A DNA stretch of 64,000 nucleotides, taken from positions 170,218,596 to 170,282,595 of the forward strand of contig JAUMIR010000005.1 of NCBI GenBank assembly GCA_030847615.1. The letters are read 5' to 3'. Below are positions 34,281 through 46,415 of this stretch, piece after piece. Each line of letters opens with the position of its first letter. The stretch's first letter is position 1. The notes under the pieces are model-generated. The model saw nothing but the letters and a program-made list of their open reading frames with translations, was not told the DNA's origin and made no database searches. Source of the DNA: Gambelia wislizenii (Eukaryota; Chordata; Lepidosauria; Squamata; Crotaphytidae). Made by a program: the position numbers and the translations under genes.

Positions 34281-34454
34281 TTGTTGTTAATGTTATTGCT
34301 GTTGTTGCTGCAGGCCATTTCTTTCCGTTAATGCTGAGAGAGTGTGGCTTGCCCAAGGTAACCCAAGTAGGTTTCCATGGCTGAGTGTGGATTCGAACCT
34401 TGGTTTCTTGGAATCCTAGTCCAACACTCAAACCACTACACTACACTGGCTCTC
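34281..34454 (-). mobile_element. Sauria-type SINE (copy 3, internally deleted)
   Basis: Head (gagccagtgtagtgtagtgg) and body are present; the middle between the body and the TTG-rich tail is shortened. Confidence 0.82.
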
Positions 34455-34981
34455 ATTTACACCATCTAAAGAAAGTACATCAAATGTTTAATATTCTTGT
34501 TTCTATTCTTGATTTTTCTGTAAACAGTAGAGGTGGGAGCCACGTAGTACAGGGGTGGGCACAGTGCATGTGGCCCTTGGGCCCCTAAAATGCAGCACCT
34601 GAAGCCCCCCCAAGCCCCCAGACCCAAAACATCTTTTTAAAAACCCCATGCCAACTTTCAAGCATTTTTCACATATACATCCATAACTGTTCACAAAATA
34701 TGATAGTTTACTTCCCTGAGTCCAGAACTCACAAACACCCTCCAATCCCCTGCAACAGAAAAAAAAAATAGCCAAACTGGTGACTGGAAGTAACACAATA
34801 GAAATTATGCCACACCAAAATGTGACAGTGAGTTGGCCCACTGCTAACGTAGGAGACATGATTGGATGTCAACTCTTACCATGCCTCACCATTGCCTATG
34901 CTGGCTAGGGCTGATTACTGTTTCAGTTCAACAGCATCTGGCCACATTATTCACATCCCTCATATAGAGTCTAATACAACC

Positions 34982-35604
34982 AAGGGATTATCTAAATGGC
35001 AAAAAATACTTCTCACAGAATGCAAGGAGAAGACAACATGTCCCAATGGCAATCTGCATTGTTTTGCCATATTGTGAAGGGGGGAGGAGCCCAAACTGGC
35101 AAAAACTCTGTAGGAAAAGCCTTCGTGGCTTTTCCTGGAGTTTTTAAAAAACAGCAAGGGAATGTGCATTCCCACTTGTTGGAACAAGCGATTCGATATG
35201 AATCACTTTCCCATACGAGAGGAAGCGCAAACCAGATTGGCTGGACAAGCGTGGGGGGCAGGGCTTCTTAACAGGGCAAGCACCCACTGCTGCCATGTTG
35301 GACTTTCACCTTAGTGAGTGATCACTAAGGCAATAAAACAGGGTTTTGTTGTATCTCTTGTTTCTCTATTTTTTTGGTAAATATGAAATATTGCTTATGT
35401 ACACAATGGAAATAGGGTTTTTTTTTTTTAAGTTCAGCAGCAGCAGGTATAAAAACGGGAGTAATTCACTTGCGGCCACCATCTTGGCTAGAGGGCATGC
35501 AAAGTTTATGGGGGCTGTGAAACCATTAAGACAGGTCGCAGCTGCTGTGACTTCTTCCTACTGCAGAGCAATCAATTTCTTTTGGCCTCATATAGACAAC
35601 CCCC
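34982..35604 (-). mobile_element. Non-autonomous DNA transposon, family C, copy 2
   Basis: Reverse-oriented relative of 38719-39320 and 19949-20549, sharing aatggcaaaaaatacttctc, gggaatgtgcattccc and cttagtgagtgatcac. Right border tatagacaacccc matches the 39320 border. Confidence 0.65.
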
Positions 35605-35689
35605 AAGCCTCTTTGCTTCAAAGCACATTTGCATTGAAAATGTCCCTGAAATTCTCATTCAACCAAGGGACTCGACTTCTTTTAACTGA

Positions 35690-35874
35690 TGTTATGCTCT
35701 TTTAACTGATAGTATATATATTTTAATTGGTGTTGTGTGTTTTTAATTGGTGTTATGTGTTCATTTGTCATATTTTAATCCATTGTTCCCTGCCTTGATA
35801 AATAGGGCGAGAGAAGAAAATCATCATTATCAGCATTATCACCATTATCACCACCACCACCACCACCACCACAA
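35690..35874 (+). repeat. LINE 3' end with ATC/CCA microsatellite
   Basis: The phrase ccctgccttgataaatagggcgagagaagaa has an L2-type ending, followed by ATTATC units and a (CCA)n run that stops at the szl promoter copy. Confidence 0.5.
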
Positions 35875-36016
35875 GGAAGCATCTTGGGGTATTTCCAAAA
35901 TTTAGAGAGGAGGTGCACAGAATGCCTCACAGGACTGCCAGACTGTGACAGATTGTGCTTTATGTACTCTGCAGAGCTCCATTTGTTCTCAGCTGTTTAT
36001 CAAAACACACAAGCAA
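35875..36016 (-). repeat. Duplicate of the szl promoter and 5' leader
   Basis: This 142 bp matches 32471-32612 with nine substitutions (about 94 percent), same orientation and about 3.4 kb upstream. It includes the TATA-like box, the E-box, the leader and the ATG with eight coding bases in all. It then breaks into the (CCA)n run, so no coding exon follows. Of the two GATA sites the distal one reads GATAAA and the proximal one is changed to GAGAAC. Being promoter plus leader, it is a DNA duplication, not a retrocopy. Confidence 0.85.
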
Positions 36017-38718
36017 AGTGTGGAAGTTTTGTTTCATCTATTTGATTCTTTTGATGGACTTTCCTTCTATGAGTTAGTTCTTTACCAAACATAACTTCAG
36101 ATGACAGATCTGTTACTCTACTGTAATTATGTGATTCTAATGGAACTGCACTTGAAAAGGTGATGTGTAGTTAAAATAATATGCAGTCAAACATGTGGAA
36201 AACCAAGCATCAAAATATATATTCAGCCAGATAGGCTAGGACAATATATTCGGCTATTGTAGTCAATGCATGACAGGGCAGATGTAACTGAGTGAAAAAC
36301 GGAATTATATCAGGAAGTCAGGAGGCCCTCTCATTTCAGTGATGCTGTCAGAGACAGCAGATGTAAAGGGTTTTTTTTATAGCTTTCTAGAAGGGGACTG
36401 TTCCTGGTGTCACCCCTGCATGACAAGCTGCTATTGCAAAACCCCTCACAGCAATGATAAGAGCAGGAACTCAAATGGCAAAACAGCAAGGCTAGAAGCA
36501 GAGAGCCATTAAAAAAAAAAAAGGCAGAGCCTAAACTTGACCATTTAGGGCCCTGCCTGAGTAAAAAAAAAAAAATAAAATGAACAAAATGAAATAAAAT
36601 CTCTACTTACCAGTAGGACAGCACAGAAGAGCAAATATGGCTTCCTTTAGAAGATAATTACAGGCTCATATCTTTGACTCTTATAAGTAATGCAAATCAC
36701 ATAACACTGTAACAGGTTTATTTTGCACATTTTTGTTCTGCAAGTGTTTTCCACCTTCTGCTACCTGCCAGGACTCATGCTCAACTGGACATGCATGTAG
36801 TTCTTTCACCCTGTGTGCTGTTTTCCTTATCCAAATCTTCCTCATATAGCTAGCTGCTTGTTAACCCTGCACACAAAGTGGTCAAAAGCAATTACTGGAG
36901 TTTAAAAACATTTCAAGTCTTGTTTCAAGCTCCTTTCTTATGAAGACATTGAAGAACAAAGTGGAGTCTCCACCATTAGTCAGCGGCCCATTTTTTTATT
37001 TGTGACTCCAAAAGGCAGTTGCCTGCCAAGAGACCCTGATAACTTAAATAGATCCAGGAGCCTAGCCTCAACATTATCTTCTTTTCTTCATTTCCTTTAA
37101 CTGCTCCTTGAGATATTGGCAGAGATTAGGAGTCGCCAGTCAGCATTTGGTTTTAATCAGAAAACTGGGATTTTCTTTAAAGAGTTTCAGGAGTTTGTTT
37201 TGGCCAGGCAAATTCACAATGGTTTGCATTCTGACTAGAACATTAGCAAGAGGAAATATTTTTCTGCATAGCTCTGACCAAGGAAACTCAGGCAATAATT
37301 AGAGGAAATCTAGGGAAGCATCTTATACATTTATATGAGTTCTTATAGGTCTACCTCTAAAGAATTTCATTTATTTAATTTAAGATATTTTGGAATCATC
37401 CCTTCATTTAAAGAGTACTTGTGATTTGCTGTGAAACATAACAACTCTGAACTGAAACCACAAAAATACTGACAAAATGTATAACATTAAAAGAGAGGAA
37501 CCTCCTAATGCAGGGGTGGACAACCTCTAGCTCTACAGATGTTGTTGGACTGCAACGTCATCAACATTAGCAAAGACAGCCAATCATGAAGGGTGATGGG
37601 ATTTGCAGTTCAGCAACATTGGGCACACGACAAGTTGACTACCCACACTATTGTAATATCAAGAAAGTCAAGCGAAGTCAAATTAAGTTTATTGATACTG
37701 CTCTTTTCTGCAACTACTGCATTCTAAGTGGGTTCACACCAGATCCCATACTAACCAACATAGTTCCCAAAAACTAGCAAGTGAACAATACCAAAGTGAT
37801 AAGTAAAACAAATACAGCCACTGTAAAATCATTGATGGGAATTAACTGTTATGGCAATAATTTTGGGGGTTTATACAGGTTTTTAGATTTTTCCCGGATA
37901 AGGTTTTTTTTTTTTTTTTAAATGTACCATTTCAGGTATCAATAATAGAAAAGGAAAATCAATTTTGTTCATTTAACAGCTATAGAAAAGGAAAGAAATG
38001 TTAAGAATTATGGCAATAATGAAAACACCACAATGTCTAGGAGCCAAGACACTACTCAAATATCCCTGGGGGTTGTGTGTGCCCAGTAGCATGTTTGACT
38101 TCCCCTGCATTGTTTCCTCGTTGCTTATATTCCTCTCTAAAAAAGAAATAATTTGGCATACCGAGAAGTGGTGGTGGAAACTATATATGTCTCAGAGCTA
38201 AGTCCAAAGCTTGCTGGAGCAATGAGCACCAGCAGCCAAATAGTTGATTAGGTCTGGGCCAATGTGAGTAGGCAGCCATCCCCAAAGATGAAGAATCTCT
38301 TTCTCCCTTTCCACCAATCTCACACCTTGCAGTGAATGGTCTGCCTGTGTTTCGTGACATAAGAAATAAACTATAAATGTCTATAGTTGCCTCACAAGTG
38401 CCTAAGCCAGAAAACTACTTGTTTAGATGAAAGGAACAAGTAATGATGCACTCTGGTTATTTGTGATCCATTGAGAAAGTCAGCAGGGTCATCTTGTTTG
38501 CCTCCAGCACTTTCTGCATCTGTGATCTGTGGCCAGGTTCTGATGACTGTGATAAGAACGGGCACATCAAGAGAAGAACTGACAATCATGTCTTGGCCTC
38601 CAGCTGATAGGAGAGAGACTGTATGAAAGTAATACTCCCCATTAACACCAACTTTACCATGCCTATACAGCTGTAATGTGACATATCTCTGAATTATAGA
38701 AAGCAAGGCCTGAAACCT
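36017..38718. other. Intergenic stretch between szl and the MAPK12 side
   Basis: No gene recognised. Holds A-runs near 36511 and 36564, a T15 run near 37907 and a hAT-like MITE fragment at about 37511-37640 (gatgttgttggactgcaac). Confidence 0.5.
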
Positions 38719-39320
38719 AGGTCTTGTCTATACGAGGCTATAAAATGTGGAATGATGCACACTGATACCAATTCACAGCAGCTTTCATTTGTCTCAGTGA
38801 TTTTTTGGCAAGATCACAGGTATGTGATGTTCAAACAGGCATGCTTGTGAATCAAATGGTGGGCACAAGAGAATTACTTGTGTTTTTATTGTCACCACCA
38901 AACAGTTAAAAAAAATATCCAAGGTGCAGAAGTGTGATATTCTACTTAAATAAATAGGGGGGAAAGGCTGTTTCATCACCCCAGTGCACAATCACTATGG
39001 CAAAAATCCAACATGGCAGTTTGGGGCACTTGCCTTGCCAACAAGCTCCACCCCCTGTGCACATCCAACCAAGCAGCTTTCCACTTCCACTCTTAATGGG
39101 AATGTGCAGCAAAGCGAATTGGTTGTCCCAACGAACAGGAATGCACATTCCCCACGGAGCTTTTAAAAAACTTTGGGAAAGCTACGAAGACTTTCCCCCC
39201 ACATAGTTTTTGGAGGTTCACTCCCTTCAAAATACAGTGGATTGATGCGGGATCTCATTAAGACGAATTGTATTCTCCTCAAATTCTATGAGGAATATTT
39301 TTTGCCATACAGACAACCCC
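38719..39320 (+). mobile_element. Non-autonomous DNA transposon, family C, copy 3
   Basis: Ends ggtcttgtctatacgagg and ccatacagacaacccc are inverted relatives. Internal blocks aacatggcagtttggggcac and ggaatgcacattcccc match the two other copies. Confidence 0.68.
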
Positions 39321-39576
39321 CTATTAGTTTTCCCAACTGGAGTATCCTTTGAATCAAAAATTCCACAGATCCAGTGGGTTGACTCTAGTTGGGACTAATG
39401 CTAGGATTTAGGCCCAAGACTCCTGCTGTAATATACATGGATTTTTCTTTCAAACTGTAATTGAGATAGTATAGTACTCGATTTCTCCCCCTGTGCTCAT
39501 TTAAAAGTGGCACAAAGCAAAGAGGCATCAAACAGGAATACTGTTTCCCCATTTGGGACAAAAGCAACCAAAATAA

Positions 39577-39632
39577 GACAGCCAGCATGGTGTAATGGTT
39601 TGAGCATTGGACTATGATTCTGGAGACCAGGG
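39577..39632 (+). mobile_element. Sauria-type SINE (copy 4), 5' piece
   Basis: tRNA-like head with the A-box region (tggtgtaatggtttgagc) up to ctggagaccagg. The element resumes at 41546. Confidence 0.88.
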
Positions 39633-41545
39633 GAATGTTTACACAGCAAAAATGTCCTGGGATGAATTTGTGATGAACTCTAGTTGTTCACACATACATT
39701 ATGACGATCTCACACTTTTCAGAAGGGGGGGCCACCTTAAAACCTTCAAGAAGTGGGATTTTCTGTTCCGTGTTTTTTAAAAACTCATGGATGGTTGCAA
39801 AACATTAGAAATGTGAATAGATTGAGACAAAATATCTCAGAAACTGAGGTGGGCAGGGGTGGGCACAGAGTTCAGAGAAGGAGGAGTCAGTGACCCCTTT
39901 TCAAATGATTTTTAAATTGCCAACTTCAGCAGCCATTGTTTTCCTGCACCTTCACCTGAGAGGACAGTGGTATGGATGCTGAAAATGGTACATGAGCAAG
40001 GAAAGGTGGATGCAGCATCCCATGTGGAGACAATAGACTTGCTCGTGATTTAGGGTGAACAGAAGATACAGGAGTAGCTGAGAGAATGCCACAGAAATAT
40101 AGACCTTTTTTGAAATAAATAGCTGTGGAGATGAGGCGCAAGGGGCATGATCGGACCACTGAAGAATGTTGGGGGCTGCCATTATTGGCCTCCAGTGCCT
40201 GGTAGAACTGGCCCTTCAAGTTTTTGAACTTGGACCAGCACTGGAGGACCATCCTGATGAAGCCCCTTTGCCGGAGGAACCGCATCGCCTCCAAAAAGAA
40301 GTTGCGGTTCCTCTGGTTAGAGGAACGCATGAGGCAGTCGGTGCACCAACCTGCTGGAAGAGACTCTCCAGAAGGAGGTTGGTCTCAAAGGTCCCCCAGT
40401 AGGCGATGCGCTGGGCCACCCGATCACATCCTCTAACCCCCTCAGCCATCGTAAATGCCATGAGCAGTTTGTGGAAACTCGAGTTTTTATATTTTCGTAA
40501 AGACCATTAGAATCTGTCCTTACCTATAGATCCTACAATGTAACTTTTTAAATTTTAAAAATCTGTGTCTTGTAAACAATTGCTGTTCTGGTGGAGTTAG
40601 CTACTTTCCTGCACTTCGCCGCCTCACGGACCCATTTTTTTATTTTTGGGTCAGAAAGTCCCCTTTCTGATAATTACAAGCATCAATTCAACAATGTAGC
40701 CGCTTAGGTGTTCATAAACTGTATCGGTTCAAACAAGGTTATGAACACGAGCTGTGCTCCTTCTAAACAACATGTACAAGCAGTCGCAACACTTCATAGT
40801 TCAATAGTTCAATAGTAAACATCACGGTAGAATCGTAATATACTTTTTATTTTGCAATTTTACATATTTTCACAACTAGAACAGGTTTAAAAAATCATAG
40901 CTATGTTAATGCATAAAGGGTGAAAGCACTGATACAGCATAGGTGTGTTAATTGTATCAATTCCACATAACACCCTACTTCGTAAGTTGGAGGAGTACTG
41001 TTGCATCTGTTGCATGAGAAGGAGACGTAACAGTCTGACACACTGCTGACATCTCCTTCTTGCAAGCATTTTCATAGTACCTCGAATGAGGACAGCAATA
41101 GCCATATAGCAGGATATGAACTTTCCATGATTAAACCTATACGAAAGATATGGTGGATCACAGTCACTATTGACCTGGCAAATGTTCACTGACCAATGCA
41201 GAAGCTTGAGCAAACATTTGTTGCAGCCAATAGCATCGCTCATGGCAGGAAACTCCACAGGAAATACATCACTAAGGTTGTGAAAAAACGAGTAATCGCA
41301 TCCTTGACTGACAATTAAAAAAAAATATCCTGGAATCTTTTCCCCTGTAAACAACATCAACAACAAAAAACCACGGGATACTACGTCTTGGGATCTTGCT
41401 TTTGTCATGGAAAAGGTTGATGTGTAAACAACAATCCCGGGCTATTGTTAATCCCGGGACAAATTGTGTAAACAATAAGAGATGAACATGGGATGAGGAT
41501 CTCTCGCTTCTCCATAGGATAAAAACTTCTGTGTAACTGAGCCCT
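39633..41545 (-). mobile_element. DNA transposon, copy B, inserted in a Sauria SINE
   Basis: It lies exactly between the two halves of a SINE. Both termini match copy A at 4185-5245 in reverse. On the minus strand it carries a broken Myb/SANT-like DNA-binding domain: a piece with VAQRIAYWGTF near 40430-40380, then in another frame LQCWSKFKNLKGQFYQAL near 40250-40195. Such domains accompany PIF/Harbinger transposases; no transposase remains here. Confidence 0.72.
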
Positions 41546-41720
41546 GGGGTTCAAATACCCACTCAGCCATGAAAACCCACTGGGTGAGTTTAGGTAAGCC
41601 ACACTTTCTCATCTTCAGATGGAGGCAAAGACAAACTCCCCTCTGAAGAAATCTTGCCAACAAAATCCCATGACAGGATCGCCATAAGCTGGAAATGGCT
41701 TGAAGGCACACCACCACCAC
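41546..41720 (+). mobile_element. Sauria-type SINE (copy 4), 3' piece
   Basis: Resumes with the B-box ggttcaaatac and runs through gaaatcttgcc to the tail gccataagctggaaatggc and CCA units. Confidence 0.88.
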
Positions 41721-41990
41721 AGCCATTCACAGTGAGAGTAAGCAGGTCAGCCTCCAGAAAGAAGCCAACTAAGGGGTGGACTGTAGTAGCAGGAAATACA
41801 TATCTCCCCAATAAACCTAACATTAAGGATCCCATAGACAAAGATCCCATTCAAAGCGTACCAGAATCTGTGTATCATTTCATGCATTCAGAACTTGGAA
41901 GTGAGGTGTCACAACTGAAAATGTTACTGAGACCTAAGGACAACCTCTTGTAGGCAATGTGCATTAAGTACCAACTCCAGTTGCATTCAA

Positions 41991-42007
41991 ACACACACAC
42001 ACACATA

Positions 42008-42048
<41 letters not shown>
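41991..42048. repeat. (CA)n(GA)n compound microsatellite
   Basis: CA units followed by GA units. Confidence 0.92.
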
Positions 42049-42829
42049 CGCACATATTTTCCTGTTTGGAAATTAAGAGTCAGCTGCACTGCAGGGATTG
42101 TTTCCAGATCTCAAGTGAACTGAGTGGATTATTCCTTCTCACTTAGTTGGGGAGATGGGATAACAAACATTTATTTCATGTAGCCTACTTTCTCCCAGCC
42201 AGAAGGTAGATGTAGAGCAGAGAGGAGGGTGAGCCCTGATATCACAGAGACTGGGAGGGAAGGAGGAAGACAATTTAGCAAATACAAAGACACCACCCCC
42301 CTCTCCTGAGAGTCTTTGTAAATTGAAGCTAAAAATCAGTTAAGCCTTGGAAATTGTAGCAAGCTGTATTAGCTGACCTGGAGACTGCACACAACCCTTT
42401 CCTCTTGCCCAGAGCTGAGCCAACCTCATCTCACCCCTGGAGATAACCCATGAAAACTGGACTCTTTGGGCCAGGCCATGAGATCTGGCAGCCTTATTTG
42501 TAGGAGAGGAAGCTTTGTAACAAGACATTGCTTTAAAAAAAAAGTAGCACTACTTTTAATATTTATATGTAATTAAAAAACCTCTAACATTATTTTTTTA
42601 CTGTATTTCTGCTTCTATGCATGTACGTAATAACAATTGCCTTTATCTGGGATGATGCTCCTAATGTTTCATTTGTGGTTTGATCAGGGTGTGGGGGAAT
42701 TCAGTGATGCTGTTGCAGAGATGATGGGTGGTATTGGGTGAAAAGTTAAGAGTCACTGATAAAGGGCCATGATTTATCCTGTGGTGATCATTTCTCAAAG
42801 TAGTTTAACATTTTGCCAGTTCCTTTTAC

Positions 42830-42928
42830 AGTTGGCTCTCTGCATCCACAGATTTGGCATCCATGGATTTTGGGGTCCACAGAGGTGGGAGTGAGGTTGA
42901 TCCACAGTTGATGGTAAGCCAACTGTCA
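42830..42928. mobile_element. Short Tigger-like MITE
   Basis: About 98 bp with ends acagttggct and agccaactgt in perfect inversion; internal ctgcatccaca relates it to 31879-32104. Confidence 0.75.
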
Positions 42929-43276
42929 GCACTTCTGTCTCAGTTTGCTCTGTGTGTGACCATGGGAGAGTTTATTTGACTTTTACTTATATTTCTATCT
43001 TTCAGTGATTTTAAGGCAGCATACCTAGTTCTGGCTCTTCCTCTTCCATTTTTATTCTCACAGGATCAGTGGGAAAGAGAGTGGCGGGCCTAACATCAGT
43101 CTGTGAGTTTCATGACACAGGGGAGACTAGAAGGACCTGGACCTCTCAACTCGCAGTCCAACATGCTAGCCCAGTGGCAAGAACAAAGACATGCATGTGG
43201 CAATGTGGTGCATGGAAAGGATTCCCTTTGTCTTGAATGGTTCTAGTGTAAGTCTGTGTAAGCCTGACAAGAGAGA

Positions 43277-43498
43277 GGGTGCACCTACACTGTAGAAATA
43301 ACACACTTTGACACCACTTTAATTGTCATGACTCCATCCTGCAGAATCCTGGGATTTGTAGTTTTGTGAGACACCAGCACTCTTTGGAAAATAAGGCTAA
43401 AGACCTTGTAAATCTACAGATCCTAGGATTCCATTGGATGGAGCTACATCATATAAAGTGGTATCAAACTGAATTATTTCTACAGTGTAGATGCACCC
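43277..43498. mobile_element. hAT-type MITE
   Basis: Near-perfect 25 bp terminal inverted repeats (gggtgcacctacactgtag and ctacagtgtagatgcaccc) and the inner ctgggatttgtagttttgtg block, a family very common in squamate genomes. Confidence 0.85.
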
Positions 43499-43849
43499 AG
43501 ACTGGTTTCAAAAGATTTGTAAATGTTTGTACCACAATATATGTCAGTACACAGTGTAAAGTAAAGGCTTCCACTGTATTTTCAGCAAGTTGGAATAAAG
43601 GAGGGGTTTTCTTCAAGGCATATTTTCTATATACTAGTTGTGTTAACAGAGGTTTAGGGCTACACTACTTCTTCAGAATTCCATGTGTCACTTTCATCAA
43701 CTTTCAGTCTGCTTTACAGGCAAAGTGCCTTCAGCAAGATGGTTCCTTGTGTTGCCAGTCAAAAGACATTGTTTGGCTATTTAAAAACAGCCCTACAGAC
43801 ACAAAACACAGAGAGGTGAGTATACATGACAGGACGTTTTCTCTAGCAT

Positions 43850-44100
43850 CACCTTAGTTGTGGAACTCCCTCCCAAGATAAGTCAGTCTGGTGCCATCTT
43901 TACTGAACTTCCAACAGTAAGTCAAAAAGTTGTGTTATTTTTTCATGTCTTTGGCTTTTAAAAATGGTTAGGGTTGCTCTTTAAAATAATGTTTAATTTC
44001 TGTTCTACTGCCCTGCTATGATTTTATTGTACATTGCTTTGGGAACCCTGATGGGTTGAAAGTGTTTTATAAATACTGTTAATTAATAAATAATAAATAA
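43850..44100 (+). repeat. CR1/L2-type LINE 3' end
   Basis: Contains a gtggaactccctccca phrase (coding Trp-Asn-Ser-Leu-Pro in intact L2) and a tail ending in AATAAAT units. Confidence 0.6.
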
Positions 44101-45247
44101 GACACTGCAGTGCAGGTTTCCCCCATATATACAGATGATAGGCATGTAGGAGAAATGTTATAGTTGGCAGAGGATGCACCATTGGTTCTAGATGGAAATG
44201 GCTGATAATTTCATTTCAATTTGGTTTTGATCAAAATTTGATACATTTTGCAAAATCTGAATGCAGGAGATTTGCCCAGTCCTTTGAGGGTTTGTTTGGT
44301 TTTTTAAAGATAATTCACTAAAATTGGCAACATTTGAAAGTGGAAGCAAGTGAAATTGATAGATTTGCCCTTCCATAGTTTACCTTCTAGCAATCCATGG
44401 CTGTGATATTTCAATCTCAGGAAATATCTGCCTGGCAGTAAGCAGACTACCTCTCTGAGTACTTGTTAATAAACTGAACCTGGCCATTTTTTTTTTTTTT
44501 TGCATCAACCACTCAGTGCCTTTTTTTTGTTTTGTTTCCTTCAGAGTTCCAATATAAATGTTAGAACATACATGTTTATAAAGAGAATTAAAATGTGGCT
44601 GATACTGCCTCCTACTGGATAACATGCTGTAGCCCTGTAAGCTATAAGAAGCATGTTTTGATGCATGGTATCATAGCAAAACTCTCTCACCCCCGATCTC
44701 ATGTTAGATGGCCTTTTCCATTTAAACCCACCCTGTGCAAGCATGCGTGTTAATTAGCCATGCGTTAACTACACTACAGAATATAGCAGATAAATACAGT
44801 TCTTACAGATTAAAACAGAGCAGACCTGGGGGGACCATTGTCCCTCCTGGTTCCTTTAGTCCATCAGTCCAAGTCAACCTGGCAAATGATGAGGACTGAC
44901 AGAGTGTCAGATGATCATCAACCTGAAGACCCACAGCTTGCCCCCCTCACAAGAGAGGAAGAGCCAAAAAGCCCAAGATGAGGAGAGGGCACCAGTAAAT
45001 AAGGACTGTGAAAAGGGTAAGAGGGGCTTATCTGGAAATGCTTTGATAGTGATATACATTTGTGCCCTCTCCTTTTCACTTATGTTTAATACTAAGGAGA
45101 TTATCAGACATGTCCAAAAAGTACCTTACCAGAACGCCAGGACGACATTTCTGTCCTGTGAACAGGACCCAGTTTCACACAACGTCGTCCTCATTGCATT
45201 CTGCTCCTGTGCTGCAGCAGTTAGTAAGGCGGCACTTTTCATTGACA
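44101..45247. other. Intergenic stretch, no gene recognised
   Basis: Includes T-runs near 44490-44530. No exon with splice sites or family match was seen on either strand. Confidence 0.5.
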
Positions 45248-45478
45248 GGAGCCAGCGTGGTATAGCAATTTGAGCCATTGGACTATGATTCTAGAGACCA
45301 GGGTTCAAATCCCCACTCAGCCTAGGTGTCCTTGAGCAAGTCCCATTCTCTTGGCCTCAGAGGAAGGCAAAGGGAAACCCCCACTGAACAAATCTTGTCC
45401 AGAAAACCCTATGAGAGGTTCACCTCAGGGTCGCCATATGTCAGAAAGGACTTTAAGGCACACAATAACAACACAACT
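45248..45478 (+). mobile_element. Sauria-type SINE (copy 5)
   Basis: Complete order: head (ggagccagcgtggtatagc), B box gggttcaaatccc, body, and tail gggtcgccatatgtcag followed by CAA-type units. Confidence 0.9.
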
Positions 45479-46144
45479 GTTTACAACACTCAACAGTTTC
45501 CAACTATTACAAACTCAGAACAGCATCAGAATTAACAAACATTGTGTACCAAAAATACAGTTGAGGCAGGCCCATAGCAGATGAAAACAACCAGTGCCAG
45601 ATAAAGACATTACTTGCCCAGCAGGGTAAAAAGTCTGTTGGAATAAAAAGCAGCAGCAGCAGCAGACAGGCAGGGTGGGGGGGGGGGGAAATCCGAATTT
45701 CATGCAGTCACTGAATTTCAAATTAAGCCATTTGGGTTCAGCTACAGAGAAGGTTCCATCTTTTTTCTTTTTTATTTACTGATTGATTTTTAACGCTAAC
45801 AATCTAATTCACAATCAAAATAATATACATGCAAAAAAATAAACAGAGAAGAGAGAGAGAAATAAAGAAGAAAAAAGAAAGGAGAAGGGAAAAAAAGTGG
45901 GGGGGGGACATATACCTGCAATTAAAATATAATACAGTTGTGCATCCCCAATCCTAACTAATTAAAAGAAAAAGAAAAAAGTGTTATTCTACCATTACAG
46001 AGCCAACTAAATAATTTTACTAAAATTACTAATAACCATAACCACATATTATTACATAATTAATTTTCTTATTGCTCAAAAAGACCATAAATGGTTCCCA
46101 ATCTTTCAAAAAGTCTTCAGTTGGCTTATCCTTTAGAACGCACG

Positions 46145-46415
46145 TTAATTTGTCCATTTGGGCCAATATAGCAAGTCACCACGTTGCAAGTTCGATTCCA
46201 ACAGGCTCCAAGGTTCACTCAGCCTTCCATCCTTTCGTAGGTCGGTAAAATGAGTACCCGGCTTGTGGAGGCAATTAGCTAACACACATTGGAAACTGCT
46301 TAATGCAGTGTAGATGTGCAAATTGCTATTGCTTAAAACAATTTGTAAGCAGCTCTGATAGCCTTATGGCTGAAGAGCGGGGTATAACTAACTAACTAAA
46401 AAAAAAAGCAATCTT
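46145..46415 (+). mobile_element. tRNA-derived SINE with CORE/L2-like tail, inside the L1
   Basis: B-box-like gttcgattcc, then ccttccatcctttcgtaggtc and cggtaaaatgagtacccgg, and a tail gccttatggctgaagagcgg ending in ACTA units. The tail is found alone, reversed, at 53615-53735. Confidence 0.7.

Noticed and set aside
36608..36665. Minus-strand exon-like piece ending in a good donor and encoding EAIFALLCCPTG, like a signal-peptide exon in phase with the PLA2 inhibitor exon
   Set aside because: No ATG in frame (a stop lies just upstream), and it would have to splice over the whole szl gene. The exon at 6572-6623 explains the signal peptide better.
38392..38706. 104-codon minus-strand frame
   Set aside because: No recognisable domain and it abuts a DNA transposon; likely chance.
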